64,000 nt of DNA from Zhongshania aliphaticivorans (lineage in GTDB: Bacteria > Pseudomonadota > Gammaproteobacteria > Pseudomonadales > Spongiibacteraceae), in contig NZ_CP014544.1 in assembly GCF_001586255.1 (NCBI RefSeq), positions 3,318,501 through 3,382,500 of the forward strand, written 5' to 3'. The notes below the pieces were generated by a model that was not told where the DNA came from, made no database searches, and worked only from the letters and a program-made list of their open reading frames with translations. This document shows, piece after piece, positions 41,810 through 49,814 of this stretch (its first letter is position 1; each line of letters opens with the position of its first letter). The translations under genes were made by a program, and so were the position numbers.

Positions 41810-42901
41810 ATGGGATTTAACTGCGGCATCGTCGGACTGCCCAATGTCGGCAAGTCAACCCTCTTCAATGCACTGACCAACGCTGGCATTGACGCGGCCA
41901 ATTTCCCGTTCTGCACCATCGAGCCGAATTCCGGCATTGTCATGGTGCCCGATCAACGCCTCCATGCGCTATCTGCCATCGTCAAACCCGAGCGCGTAAT
42001 GCCCGCCACCATGGAATTTGTCGACATCGCCGGCCTCGTCGCTGGCGCCTCCAAAGGGGAAGGTCTGGGCAATAAGTTTTTAGCCAATATTCGCGAAACC
42101 GACGCCATTGCCCATGTTGTGCGCTGCTTCGACAACGACAACATCATCCACGTTGCCAATAAAATCGACCCCGCCGCCGACATCGACATCATCAATACCG
42201 AGCTGGCACTCGCGGACATGGAGAGCATCGACAAGCAACTACAAAAAGTCGTTCGCGTTGCGCGCAGCGGCGACAAAGAAGCCACCGTACTTAAAAACCT
42301 GTTTGAGAAGCTTCTGGCCCACCTCAACGAAGGCAAACCCGTACGCTCACTCAAACTTGATGCCGACGAAATGCAGCGCACCCGCACACTGCACCTACTG
42401 ACCATCAAACCCACGATGTACATCGCCAACGTTAACGAAGACGGCTTTGAAAACAATCCGCACCTTGACGTAGTACGCGCCATCGCAGCAGAAGACGGCG
42501 CCATCGTTGTCCCTATCTGCAACAAACTAGAATCTGAAATCGCTGAGCTCGACGACGACGAAAAAGTCGAATTCCTTACCGATCTCGGCATGGAAGAGCC
42601 CGGCCTAGACCGCGTCATTCGCGCAGGCTACCAACTACTCGGCCTGCAAACCTACTTCACGGCAGGCGTAAAAGAAGTTCGCGCCTGGACAATCCCCGTT
42701 GGCGCCACCGCGCCACAATCGGCGGGCGTCATTCACACCGATTTTGAAAAAGGCTTTATCCGCGCCGAAGTGATCGCCTATGACGATTACATTCAATACA
42801 AAGGCGAGCAAGGCAGCAAAGACGCTGGCAAATGGCGCTTAGAAGGCAAAGATTACATCGTAAAAGACGGCGATGTTGTCCATTTCCGCTTCAATGTCTA
42901 A
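41810..42901 (+). CDS. ychF: Redox-regulated ATPase YchF (Obg family)
   Basis: Obg-family P-loop protein that prefers ATP to GTP and associates with ribosomes; in E. coli it inhibits catalase. It has 363 residues with G1 [14 protein letters not shown] (about 7), [15 protein letters not shown] (G3), the adenine-preferring NVNEDG in place of NKxD, and a C-terminal TGS domain (about 278-361) ending [17 protein letters not shown]. Confidence 0.97.
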   Translation: MGFNCGIVGLPNVGKSTLFNALTNAGIDAANFPFCTIEPNSGIVMVPDQRLHALSAIVKPERVMPATMEFVDIAGLVAGASKGEGLGNKFLANIRETDAIAHVVRCFDNDNIIHVANKIDPAADIDIINTELALADMESIDKQLQKVVRVARSGDKEATVLKNLFEKLLAHLNEGKPVRSLKLDADEMQRTRTLHLLTIKPTMYIANVNEDGFENNPHLDVVRAIAAEDGAIVVPICNKLESEIAELDDDEKVEFLTDLGMEEPGLDRVIRAGYQLLGLQTYFTAGVKEVRAWTIPVGATAPQSAGVIHTDFEKGFIRAEVIAYDDYIQYKGEQGSKDAGKWRLEGKDYIVKDGDVVHFRFNV

Positions 42902-42918
42902 CACACGCCATTGAGCGC

Positions 42919-42954
42919 TTGACATAGCGCCCTGAAGCTTGGAAAATGCGCGCC
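42919..42954 (+). promoter_or_regulatory. Promoter for tRNA-Met
   Basis: Perfect TTGACA at 42919-42924, 17-nt spacer, GAAAAT (-10-like, 4 of 6) at 42942-42947, then a GC-rich GCGCGCC discriminator. This is typical of stringently controlled stable-RNA promoters and lies about 20 nt before the tRNA 5' end. Confidence 0.65.
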
Positions 42955-42974
42955 TTCTCTGCATAGAGAACAGT

Positions 42975-43051
42975 GGCAAGGTAGCTCAGTTGGTTAGAGC
43001 ACAACACTCATAATGTTGGGGTCGGCGGTTCGAATCCGCCCCTTGCTACCA
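42975..43051 (+). tRNA. tRNA-Met, elongator type (anticodon CAT)
   Basis: A 77-nt cloverleaf: acceptor GGCAAGG/CCTTGCT, D arm GTAGCTCAGTTGGTTAGAGC, anticodon stem CAACA/TGTTG with CAT at 43009-43011, and T arm GGCGG-TTCGAAT-CCGCC, with encoded CCA. The body matches elongator tRNA-Met rather than initiator (no three G-C pairs in the anticodon stem) or Ile2. The first acceptor pair is G1-U72, which is unusual. Confidence 0.93.
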
Positions 43052-43058
43052 TTATTCT

Positions 43059-43085
43059 AAAAACCACCAATAGGTGGTTTTTTTT
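43059..43085 (+). terminator. Intrinsic terminator after tRNA-Met
   Basis: Stem AAAACCACC/GGTGGTTTT with loop AATA, followed by a run of eight T. Strong Rho-independent terminator 7 nt after the CCA end. Confidence 0.9.
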
Positions 43086-43114
43086 CGACTATCGAAAAGT
43101 GCTCCGTACTCAAT

Positions 43115-43248
43115 GGGCGGATGAGAACCGCCGCGCGGTTCGACCAAATGCGACCAAGCATTTGGAACAAGCCATGTATGCTTTTCAATACATGGCGCAG
43201 CCCGAAGGGGCATTAGCAGGCCCAAGCCTGCTAATGATTAACCCGCCC
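43115..43248 (+). repeat. Multi-hairpin element, copy A (134 nt)
   Basis: Five consecutive hairpins enclosed by a closing stem. Closing: GGGCGG (43115-43120) with CCGCCC (43243-43248). H1 GAACCGC/GCGGTTC (43125-43141). H2 CCAAATGC/GCATTTGG (43144-43165). H3 CCATGTAT/ATACATGG (43172-43195). H4 GCCC/GGGC (43200-43211). H5 ATTAGCAGGC/GCCTGCTAAT (43212-43235). A same-length copy lies at 44601-44734. An open frame across it is short and not credible as a gene. It may be a structured RNA or a structured DNA repeat; I do not recognise a named family. Confidence 0.85.
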
Positions 43249-43249
43249 C
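43242..43249. repeat. Target-site duplication, left (CCCGCCCC)
   Basis: Eight bases directly abutting the left end of the IS, repeated exactly at 44550-44557. Eight bp is the usual ISL3 duplication. It includes the right arm of the closing stem of copy A. Confidence 0.92.
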
Positions 43250-44549
43250 GGCTCTACCCCATTATCGGGGGATAGCACTCATCAAACCCTGTTAATCACT
43301 CCGTCCCACCCGCAGTGGGCCAGCACTCTCATCCTGTAATTTTCAAAGTTTCTAAAACCATACGCTCGTCGTGTCATCATTTCCATTTTGTTGTGGAAGC
43401 CCTCAGTTATTCCGTTACTTTTACTAAATCGCCACATGGCCACAATGGGCTTCAACCAGGAGCGCAATGTGTTAGCTAGCGCTCGTAGCGGGCTCTCAGC
43501 TAGCTCATCAAGCAATTTCATGAATACCGGCAACTTGATGCTGGCTTTCTTGCGCGTCAGGGTCTTGAGCAACACAAATCGGATTAATCGTTGCTTGGCC
43601 ACATACAGTGCTTGCAGCACTGGGTACTCAGCCAAATACTGCATAAGGTTGGCGTGCTGCTCATCCCGCAAATTCCATTGATGGCGACGCATTAAACTGA
43701 TCAAACCGCGGTTCTTTCTGCCCTCAGGATCATGCTGCTTCCAGACACTTAAAAAGTGCTGGTTAATAAGCCTGACCACATGGAATCGGTCAGCCACGAT
43801 CGCGGCATTGGGAAAGTAGCGGCGGGCAATGCTGCGGTACGTTTCCGAGAGATCCATCACCACAACCTGAACGCGCTCTCGTCCCTCAAGGGCCTTTAAA
43901 TAGCGGCGCAAACTCAATTCTGATCGTCCTAGTTGGACATCAAACACTTTGTGATTCTTGAGGTCGGTAAGCGTGGTCGCATAACCCTTTTTACGGGTAA
44001 AGAAATGCTCATCTATCCCTAATACGCGAGGGCAATATCGGCGATCCCCCTCGGAACGCTTTTGCTTAATATGGTGCTGATACCAACGCTCTACCGTCGC
44101 TGGGCTGATTTGATGGGTTCGAGACAACTTGCGCTGCGTTACACCGCCATCGTGGGCTTCGAACACTTCCAGTCGATAGGCTTCTGAAGCGCGAAAACGC
44201 GGACGAATACCGGTAAAGGCGTGACGAAAATAGCGCTTACACTCCTGGCAATGGTACTTGGGTACTCGAAGGTGCAAGGTCATCACTTGATTCCCCTGAC
44301 GAGTGTGCTTCACCGTCCTGAGATGCGTGGCTTTAATCCTCAGGCCATTGCCCTGACAATGCTTACAAGGCGGCCTGTGCACAGGCTTTGCCCAGACTTC
44401 GATCCCTTTCCTGCGGACTACCCGTTCAATCTCAAGGCCAGGTATGCCTATAATTCTTCCTGCGTGGGACATCGGTATTCTCCATCAAACTGTTTCTTCG
44501 CAAATTCAGTTTAATGAATGCCGGTGTCCCCCGTTAATGATGAAGAGCC
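43250..44549 (-). mobile_element. Complete ISL3-family insertion sequence
   Basis: An element of about 1300 bp. Imperfect terminal inverted repeats are seen: the left end reads GGCTCTACCCCATTATCGGG from 43250, and the right end read inward from 44549 is GGCTCTTCATCATTAACGGG; both continue to GGA. A perfect 8-bp duplication (CCCGCCCC) flanks it. One full transposase gene lies on the minus strand. Intact ends, gene and duplication suggest a recent insertion. Confidence 0.93.
43282..44472 (-). CDS. ISL3-family transposase
   Basis: DDE transposase of 396 residues. N-terminal zinc-finger Cys pairs at about 36/39 (CKHC) and 75/78 (CQEC), a helix-turn-helix region (LSRTHQISPATVERW), then catalytic Asp at about 154 (LGIDEHFF), Asp at about 228 (ADRFHVVRL) and Glu at about 357 (NGITEGFHNKM). 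All three acidic residues are present, so it is probably active. It is read opposite to the flanking tRNA and lipoprotein genes. Confidence 0.95.
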   Translation of the reverse strand: MSHAGRIIGIPGLEIERVVRRKGIEVWAKPVHRPPCKHCQGNGLRIKATHLRTVKHTRQGNQVMTLHLRVPKYHCQECKRYFRHAFTGIRPRFRASEAYRLEVFEAHDGGVTQRKLSRTHQISPATVERWYQHHIKQKRSEGDRRYCPRVLGIDEHFFTRKKGYATTLTDLKNHKVFDVQLGRSELSLRRYLKALEGRERVQVVVMDLSETYRSIARRYFPNAAIVADRFHVVRLINQHFLSVWKQHDPEGRKNRGLISLMRRHQWNLRDEQHANLMQYLAEYPVLQALYVAKQRLIRFVLLKTLTRKKASIKLPVFMKLLDELAESPLRALANTLRSWLKPIVAMWRFSKSNGITEGFHNKMEMMTRRAYGFRNFENYRMRVLAHCGWDGVINRV

Positions 44550-44557
44550 CCCGCCCC
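44550..44557. repeat. Target-site duplication, right (CCCGCCCC)
   Basis: Exact match of 43242-43249 immediately after the right IS end. Confidence 0.92.
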
Positions 44558-44600
44558 GTACTAAACGCTGCCACATTATTCAAAAAAACCACCCCCCGAC
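44558..44600 (+). other. Possible tRNA 3'-trailer remnant between the two hairpin elements
   Basis: After removing the IS, the sequence linking copy A to copy B reads gtactaaacgctgccacatt followed by attcaaaaaaaccacc. It resembles the end of tRNA-Met plus its trailer (ttgctaccattattctaaaa then accacc), suggesting that the copy B unit arose by duplication of tRNA-Met 3' sequence together with the element. Here CCACCC can also pair locally with GGGTGG at 44601, replacing the terminator stem. Confidence 0.45.
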
Positions 44601-44734
44601 GGGTGGATGAGAACCGCGGCGCGGTTCGACCAAATGCGACCAAGTATTTGGGACAAGCCATGTATGCTTTTCAATACGTGGCGCAGCCCGCAGGGGCGGA
44701 AACAGGCCCTAGCCTGTTTTTGATCAACCCGCCC
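44601..44734 (+). repeat. Multi-hairpin element, copy B (134 nt)
   Basis: Same architecture and exact length as 43115-43248. Closing GGGTGG (44601-44606) with CCGCCC (44729-44734); H1 44611-44627; H2 44630-44651; H3 44658-44681; H4 44686-44697; H5 AAACAGGC/GCCTGTTT (44700-44719). Relative to copy A, H2, H3 and the closing stem change to G-U pairs, and H5 has two double compensatory changes (G-C to A-T and T-A to A-T). H1 and H4 differ only in their loops. Confidence 0.85.
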
Positions 44735-44968
44735 CCTTAATTCCAGCCCTATAAGCAGCTTGCTTTCAAAATCTACTCGAAAACCAAAACTCGAAACGCA
44801 TCACACCAATCCGCTTTTGTCTCCCTCATCACAAGTTTGCCGCAAAAGCGCAACAATTAAGCTAATATGCGTTTATAGTTAGTGACTTACTACATTAAAC
44901 TGATAAAAAATATAATCTTGGGCACTGAACAACCCAAGGGAAGTGATACTTGATAGGGGATATCGGTT
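44735..44968 (+). other. Intergenic region before the Ig-repeat lipoprotein
   Basis: No gene is seen. The region is AT-richer than its surroundings and should contain the promoter of the lipoprotein gene; TTGCCG near 44838 and TAATAT near 44863 are a possible pair, but the match is weak. Confidence 0.3.
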
Positions 44969-47770
44969 ATGAAGCTTTTGTTGCGTGCCAGCTTACTGGC
45001 TCTCTCACTCACAACAATTACCGCATGCGGTGGCGGTGGAGGGAGCGACGGTCCATCACTCACCCCAAATGGCCAAACCCCCGGCAGCGGCAACACCAAT
45101 ACTAGTGTTCGTTTCGGCATATCCAATAGCAGCGGATTTCAAGACGGAGTAATTGGAAGCGACCTCACCGAATTAGCACAAAATGACAGCACCACTCTGC
45201 GAGTTGCTTTTGTTGACGAAAATGGCGCCCCGGTGACAACCCCTGCGCAGATCGAGTTCACCTCCACTTGTGTTAGCGATGGCGCATCCTCTATTACCCC
45301 TGCCACCACAACGAATGCCACCGGACTGGTGAGTGTTACTTATACCGCCGAAGGCTGTAATATCTCAGACACAGTGGTTGCCACTACAACCATTAACAAT
45401 ACTAAATTAATTGCATCGGTATCGTTAGCAACTAGCAGCGACATTGGCACAGGGGGCGGCAATGGCGGCGGTGATACTACCGATATTCGCTTCGGCACAT
45501 TTGCCAACAACAGTTTTGTTGACGGCGCAATTAAGGCCAACTTCACCAGCCTTCAGCCTGGCGACAAGGTAAACCTTGAGGTTTCCTTTATTAATGGCGA
45601 TGGTTTACCTTACACCGACCCTGCCTCCGTCACCTTCACGTCGACCTGCATTAGCGCAAACTTAGCGACCATAACACCCGCTAGCGTAACTAACAGCAAC
45701 GGCTTAATTCAGGCCCAATACACCTCAGTGAGCTGTAATGGCGAAGATAACGTTATCGCCACCACCAGTGTCGACAACGTTGCCCTGAACGCCAATGTTG
45801 TACTCACCACGACTTTCAACAATCGCTTCGGCACCATAGTTGGCGGAATATTCAAAGACGGCCTAATCAAAACCAGCACCAGCACTTTAAAAACAGGGCA
45901 AACCGCTATCCTTACAGTGAAACTACAGGACGGGCAAGCCAACCCAGTTGTTGGCCATGACGTTCGATTCTCGTCATCAAACTGCGTTGGCTCAGATCTA
46001 GCGAGTATTACCGCAACCGCGGCAACAAATGCCAGCGGTATCGCCACTGCCAACTACACTGCAAACGGTTGCGATGGCGAAGATATCGTCATTGCAGAAA
46101 CCCGCTATGAAGGACAAGATCTAAGTGCGACAAGCACACTGACAATAGACCCTTTGCAGGTTCGATTCGGCTCTTTTAATCAACTAACCTTCAATGAAGG
46201 CACAATTGCAAGCAGTGTGAACGGGACGATTGAGGCCGGTCAATCTACACAACTCACCGTCGATTTAATTGACCAAAATAACGATCGCTATACTGGCGCC
46301 AGCGATATCTTTTTCACTTCAAACTGCCAAGCCACCGGCCTAGCAGAAATCGACCCAAGCGTTATCGCAAGCAGCGATGGCAAAGCAACCGTAATTTACA
46401 CCGCGCGGGGCTGTGAGCCCAACGATATAGTCACCGCCCAAACGAGCGTCGCAGGAAGCACATTAACCGCTACTATCGATATCGCGACTGAGCAGCTCCC
46501 AATTGGAGGCATTCAGTTCATTAGCGCCACGCCTCGAGTATTGCGCTTGAATGGCACCGGAGGCCCTTCCTCTGACTCACAATCCATCGTCAAATTTAAA
46601 GTCACCGCAGCGGACGGCTCACCCTTACCAAGCCAAATCGTTAACCTCTCATTAAATACTGGAGACCCAATCGCAAGCGATTCAAATAACGGTAAAGATG
46701 CATTTTTAAGTAGCTATCAAGAAACCACTGACGCGAACGGCGAAATCTCAACGACGGTGAATGCCGGAACGCGAGCAACCCCGATCAGGGTCACTGCAAC
46801 AGCCCTGCAAAACGGTGTGGAAAAAACCGCACAGTCGTCATCTCTTGCAATTACCACTGGTATTCCAGATCAAGATAGTTTTTCCATCAGCGCCTCTGTC
46901 CTCAATATTGAAGGAAATAGCCGCAATGGCGAAACCACAACCATTACGGTCCATGCTGCGGATAGATTTAACAATCCAGTTTTAGATGGAACAGCAATTG
47001 TATTCAACACTGAAGGTGGCGCTATTGGTCAAGTAGACGGCAGCGACCCTACCACAGGCGAGGGCACCGGCGGCGAATGCTTTACGGTTGGCGGCGTTTG
47101 CTCAGTAACACTAAGATCGCAAAACCCGAAACCGGTCGACGGAAAAGTGAGTGTATTTGCATACGCAATTGGCGAAGAAAACTTCACTGATAGCAATGGC
47201 AATGGGCGCTACGACAGCGGTGAAGCCTTCGACAATATCCTAGAACCCTTCCGCGATGACAACGAAGACATCACACATAACGCCGGCGAGTTTTTCGCAG
47301 ACTTTAATGACGATGGCGTCCGCAATGACAGCAGCGACCCAAATTCAACCGGAAGCCTATACGACGGACTACTGTGTGACGCAAATTGCGGAAATAACAC
47401 ACTGTATGTCAGCAACCAAATGAAAATTATATTTGGCGCGTCAAGCTTCAATGTAGATGTGACGCCTGCAAATCTTGACGGTGGCGACGCAGCGATAATG
47501 ATCACCATCACCGACGCAGAAGGCGTAGCACGAAATAAACGCCCACCGGCGGGCACAACGGTATCCATCACCACAACATTTGGAAGCATATCAGGTGCAA
47601 ATTCATGGGAAGTTGCTGACAGTATCGCCGATGGCCCAGCGGTTTATGTCACTGCACTAAAACAGTCGAACGCACCCGGTGGAGGCACCTTAGAGGTTAT
47701 CGTGACCACGCCGAGCGGCGTGCAATCCTTTGGCCAGGCAGCCGTATCACAAACGGTGACCCCTCCATAG
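44969..47770 (+). CDS. Large lipoprotein with four Cys-paired Ig-like repeats
   Basis: Protein of 933 residues. Lipoprotein signal LTTITAC (Cys at about 20) then a Gly5 linker, so it is probably a surface or periplasmic outer-membrane lipoprotein. Four homologous invasin/Big-1-like repeats begin at about 47, 173, 285 and 398, each opening with RFG and continuing to a G(L/I)-Y(T)-type strand. Each holds one Cys pair exactly 29 residues apart (101/130, 227/256, 339/368, 453/482). Two further Ig-like domains follow (about 518-720), then Asp/Asn-rich calcium-type motifs (DSNGNGRYDSGE; DFNDDGVRND, about 740-790) and a final Ig-like region. Adhesion or surface-structure function is inference. It stands alone. 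Confidence 0.85.
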   Translation: MKLLLRASLLALSLTTITACGGGGGSDGPSLTPNGQTPGSGNTNTSVRFGISNSSGFQDGVIGSDLTELAQNDSTTLRVAFVDENGAPVTTPAQIEFTSTCVSDGASSITPATTTNATGLVSVTYTAEGCNISDTVVATTTINNTKLIASVSLATSSDIGTGGGNGGGDTTDIRFGTFANNSFVDGAIKANFTSLQPGDKVNLEVSFINGDGLPYTDPASVTFTSTCISANLATITPASVTNSNGLIQAQYTSVSCNGEDNVIATTSVDNVALNANVVLTTTFNNRFGTIVGGIFKDGLIKTSTSTLKTGQTAILTVKLQDGQANPVVGHDVRFSSSNCVGSDLASITATAATNASGIATANYTANGCDGEDIVIAETRYEGQDLSATSTLTIDPLQVRFGSFNQLTFNEGTIASSVNGTIEAGQSTQLTVDLIDQNNDRYTGASDIFFTSNCQATGLAEIDPSVIASSDGKATVIYTARGCEPNDIVTAQTSVAGSTLTATIDIATEQLPIGGIQFISATPRVLRLNGTGGPSSDSQSIVKFKVTAADGSPLPSQIVNLSLNTGDPIASDSNNGKDAFLSSYQETTDANGEISTTVNAGTRATPIRVTATALQNGVEKTAQSSSLAITTGIPDQDSFSISASVLNIEGNSRNGETTTITVHAADRFNNPVLDGTAIVFNTEGGAIGQVDGSDPTTGEGTGGECFTVGGVCSVTLRSQNPKPVDGKVSVFAYAIGEENFTDSNGNGRYDSGEAFDNILEPFRDDNEDITHNAGEFFADFNDDGVRNDSSDPNSTGSLYDGLLCDANCGNNTLYVSNQMKIIFGASSFNVDVTPANLDGGDAAIMITITDAEGVARNKRPPAGTTVSITTTFGSISGANSWEVADSIADGPAVYVTALKQSNAPGGGTLEVIVTTPSGVQSFGQAAVSQTVTPP

Positions 47771-47797
47771 CACACAATTGTGCGATCTCAATAAATA

Positions 47798-47820
47798 CAG
47801 GCTGGCTTTCAGCCAGCCTG
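47798..47820 (+). terminator. Hairpin downstream of the Ig-repeat lipoprotein
   Basis: Perfect 10-bp stem CAGGCTGGCT/AGCCAGCCTG with a 3-nt loop, 27 nt after the stop codon. No long T run follows (TTCCGC), so termination may be partial. Confidence 0.6.
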
Positions 47821-47989
47821 TTCCGCAACCAGACCAAGCTTAATCCACGGCTCCCAGCAAGGTGCTCAATACTACAATTTTAGTTGCAAGTAACATATTG
47901 CCTTAAGATGCCAAAATTAATGGGCGCCTCGCACTGTTAACTACGCTAAAATTCTTGCGCCATACATCCCGACATCAGCCGAACAGTCC

Positions 47990-48712
47990 ATGACCAAACC
48001 CGACACCCTCTACGCCACACCCCACGCCAATCTCGGCCGCTTCGCCTTTGACGAACACGTCGTCGAAGTGTTCCCCGACATGATTCAACGCTCGGTGCCT
48101 GGCTATTCAACGATTATCGCGATGACCGGGGTTATCGCGGGCCGCTATGCACAGGCCGGAAGCAACATCTATGATCTCGGCTCCTCACTGGGCGCTAGCA
48201 CCCTGTCGATGGCTCGGGAAATTAATAAGCATGACTGCAATATTATTGGGGTAGACAACTCCGCGGCAATGATTGAACGCTGTCGCAGCTATATTACTAA
48301 TAGCGTCACGCCAATTACCCTGCGCTGCGAAAACATTCAAAACACCGAAATTAGCAACGCCTCGGTAGTCGTTTTAAATTTCACTTTACAGTTTGTTCCC
48401 GCCGCCGAGCGGGCAGCGCTAATTAACAGAATCAGCGAGGCCATGCGCCCCGGTGGCATCCTCATACTGTCTGAAAAGATTCGATTTGCCGACGCTCACT
48501 TACAAGACTTAAACACCGATTTGCACCACGCATTTAAGCGCGCCAACGGCTATAGCGAGCTGGAAATTGCACAAAAGCGCAACGCGATAGAGGAAGTCTT
48601 AATTCCGGAAACCCTTACAGAACACCAGCAACGTCTGCGAACGGCTGGTTTTAGCAGTATCGACGTGTGGTTCCAGTGCTTTAATTTCGCCTCGCTGGTT
48701 GCCATTAAATGA
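47990..48712 (+). CDS. cmoA: Carboxy-S-adenosyl-L-methionine synthase
   Basis: Makes carboxy-SAM from SAM and prephenate for wobble-uridine modification (cmo5U34). It has 240 residues with the Rossmann motif [31 protein letters not shown] and ALR-type CENIQNTEI. It overlaps cmoB by 4 nt (ATGA), so the two enzymes are made together. Confidence 0.96.
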   Translation: MTKPDTLYATPHANLGRFAFDEHVVEVFPDMIQRSVPGYSTIIAMTGVIAGRYAQAGSNIYDLGSSLGASTLSMAREINKHDCNIIGVDNSAAMIERCRSYITNSVTPITLRCENIQNTEISNASVVVLNFTLQFVPAAERAALINRISEAMRPGGILILSEKIRFADAHLQDLNTDLHHAFKRANGYSELEIAQKRNAIEEVLIPETLTEHQQRLRTAGFSSIDVWFQCFNFASLVAIK

Positions 48713-49680
48713 TGGATTACCACGCATTTCTCTCCCGACTTAGCCAAAATCCAAAGCTCGCGGAATGGGCGGCGCTATTGCCGGAGCAGATTAGCAATGG
48801 ACTAAATGAGTCGCGCTATGGCGATCTACCACGCTGGAAGGAAGCCCTTGCCGCCCTGCCAAGCCTCACGCCAAGCGGTATCTGCTTAGATTCATCGCGG
48901 GTTGGCGCCACCGGCGATATTAGCGACCTCCAGCGCAGCACTCTGGAACAAGCCCTAAAGGGACTGCACCCTTGGCGCAAAGGCCCCTTTGAACTCTTTG
49001 GCGTGCACATAGATACCGAGTGGCGATCAGATTGGAAGTGGGATCGATTAAAAGATGCCATTGCGCCTTTGACCGGTCGCACGGTGCTCGATATTGGCTG
49101 CGGCAGTGGCTATCACTGCTGGCGGATGCGCGGCGCAGGAGCTGAGCTTGTGGTAGGTATAGACCCAACGCCGCTATTCGTCACCCAGTATTTTGCCTTG
49201 CAAAAATACCTGAGCGACCCGGCCGTCGCCGTTCTCCCCATGGGCATTGAACACCTACCAGCCAAACTCCAGGCCTTCGACACCACCTTTTCAATGGGTA
49301 TTCTCTACCACCGCCGCTCACCGTTCGACCATCTATTGGCATTGCGCGACACCCTGCGTAGTGGTGGCCAGCTGGTTCTTGAAACACTGATTATCGATGG
49401 CGGTTTAGGTGAGGTCTTAGTCCCCGAAGGGCGTTACAGCAAAATGGGCAATGTCTGGTTTATTCCCAGCACTGCTAGCTTAGCCTCATGGCTAAAAAAG
49501 GCGGGCTTTAAAAACCCTCGCCTGATCGAGGTCAACCAAACCAGCATTAACGAACAGCGCAGCACAGAGTGGATGCAGTTCCACTCATTATCCGAGTTCT
49601 TGGACCCCAAGGACCCAAGCAAAACGATTGAAGGCTATCCCGCACCCAAAAGAGCAACATTTGTCGCCGAAGCGCCCTAA
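48709..49680 (+). CDS. cmoB: tRNA U34 carboxymethyltransferase
   Basis: Uses the carboxy-SAM made by CmoA to carboxymethylate ho5U34 in tRNAs that read four codons. It has 323 residues with [20 protein letters not shown], the SAM motif [15 protein letters not shown] and [14 protein letters not shown], all family signatures. Overlapping start with cmoA. Confidence 0.97.
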   Translation: MMDYHAFLSRLSQNPKLAEWAALLPEQISNGLNESRYGDLPRWKEALAALPSLTPSGICLDSSRVGATGDISDLQRSTLEQALKGLHPWRKGPFELFGVHIDTEWRSDWKWDRLKDAIAPLTGRTVLDIGCGSGYHCWRMRGAGAELVVGIDPTPLFVTQYFALQKYLSDPAVAVLPMGIEHLPAKLQAFDTTFSMGILYHRRSPFDHLLALRDTLRSGGQLVLETLIIDGGLGEVLVPEGRYSKMGNVWFIPSTASLASWLKKAGFKNPRLIEVNQTSINEQRSTEWMQFHSLSEFLDPKDPSKTIEGYPAPKRATFVAEAP

Positions 49681-49814
49681 AATTGGGCGCTAGCAAAGCG
49701 TGACACTGGTCAAAACCTGAACAAATAACACTCAAACTTAGTCCTCGCATGACATTTATATGATACCTTTATTAAATTGATATACGCACTATTACGTAGC
49801 GCCTTGGACAATGC

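Noticed and set aside
41953-42618. 221-residue frame opposite ychF
   Set aside because: Ser-rich reverse shadow of ychF codons.
43121-43216. Short open frame through hairpin copy A (MRTAARFDQMRPS...) and a similar frame in copy B
   Set aside because: It ends at a stop within the element, lacks a ribosome site, and its stem substitutions preserve base pairing rather than codons; treated as a spurious frame over a structured repeat.
43115-44734. Integron attC sites
   Set aside because: The hairpin elements lack the GTTRRRY/RYYYAAC core sites, there is no integrase gene, and no cassette-like array is seen.
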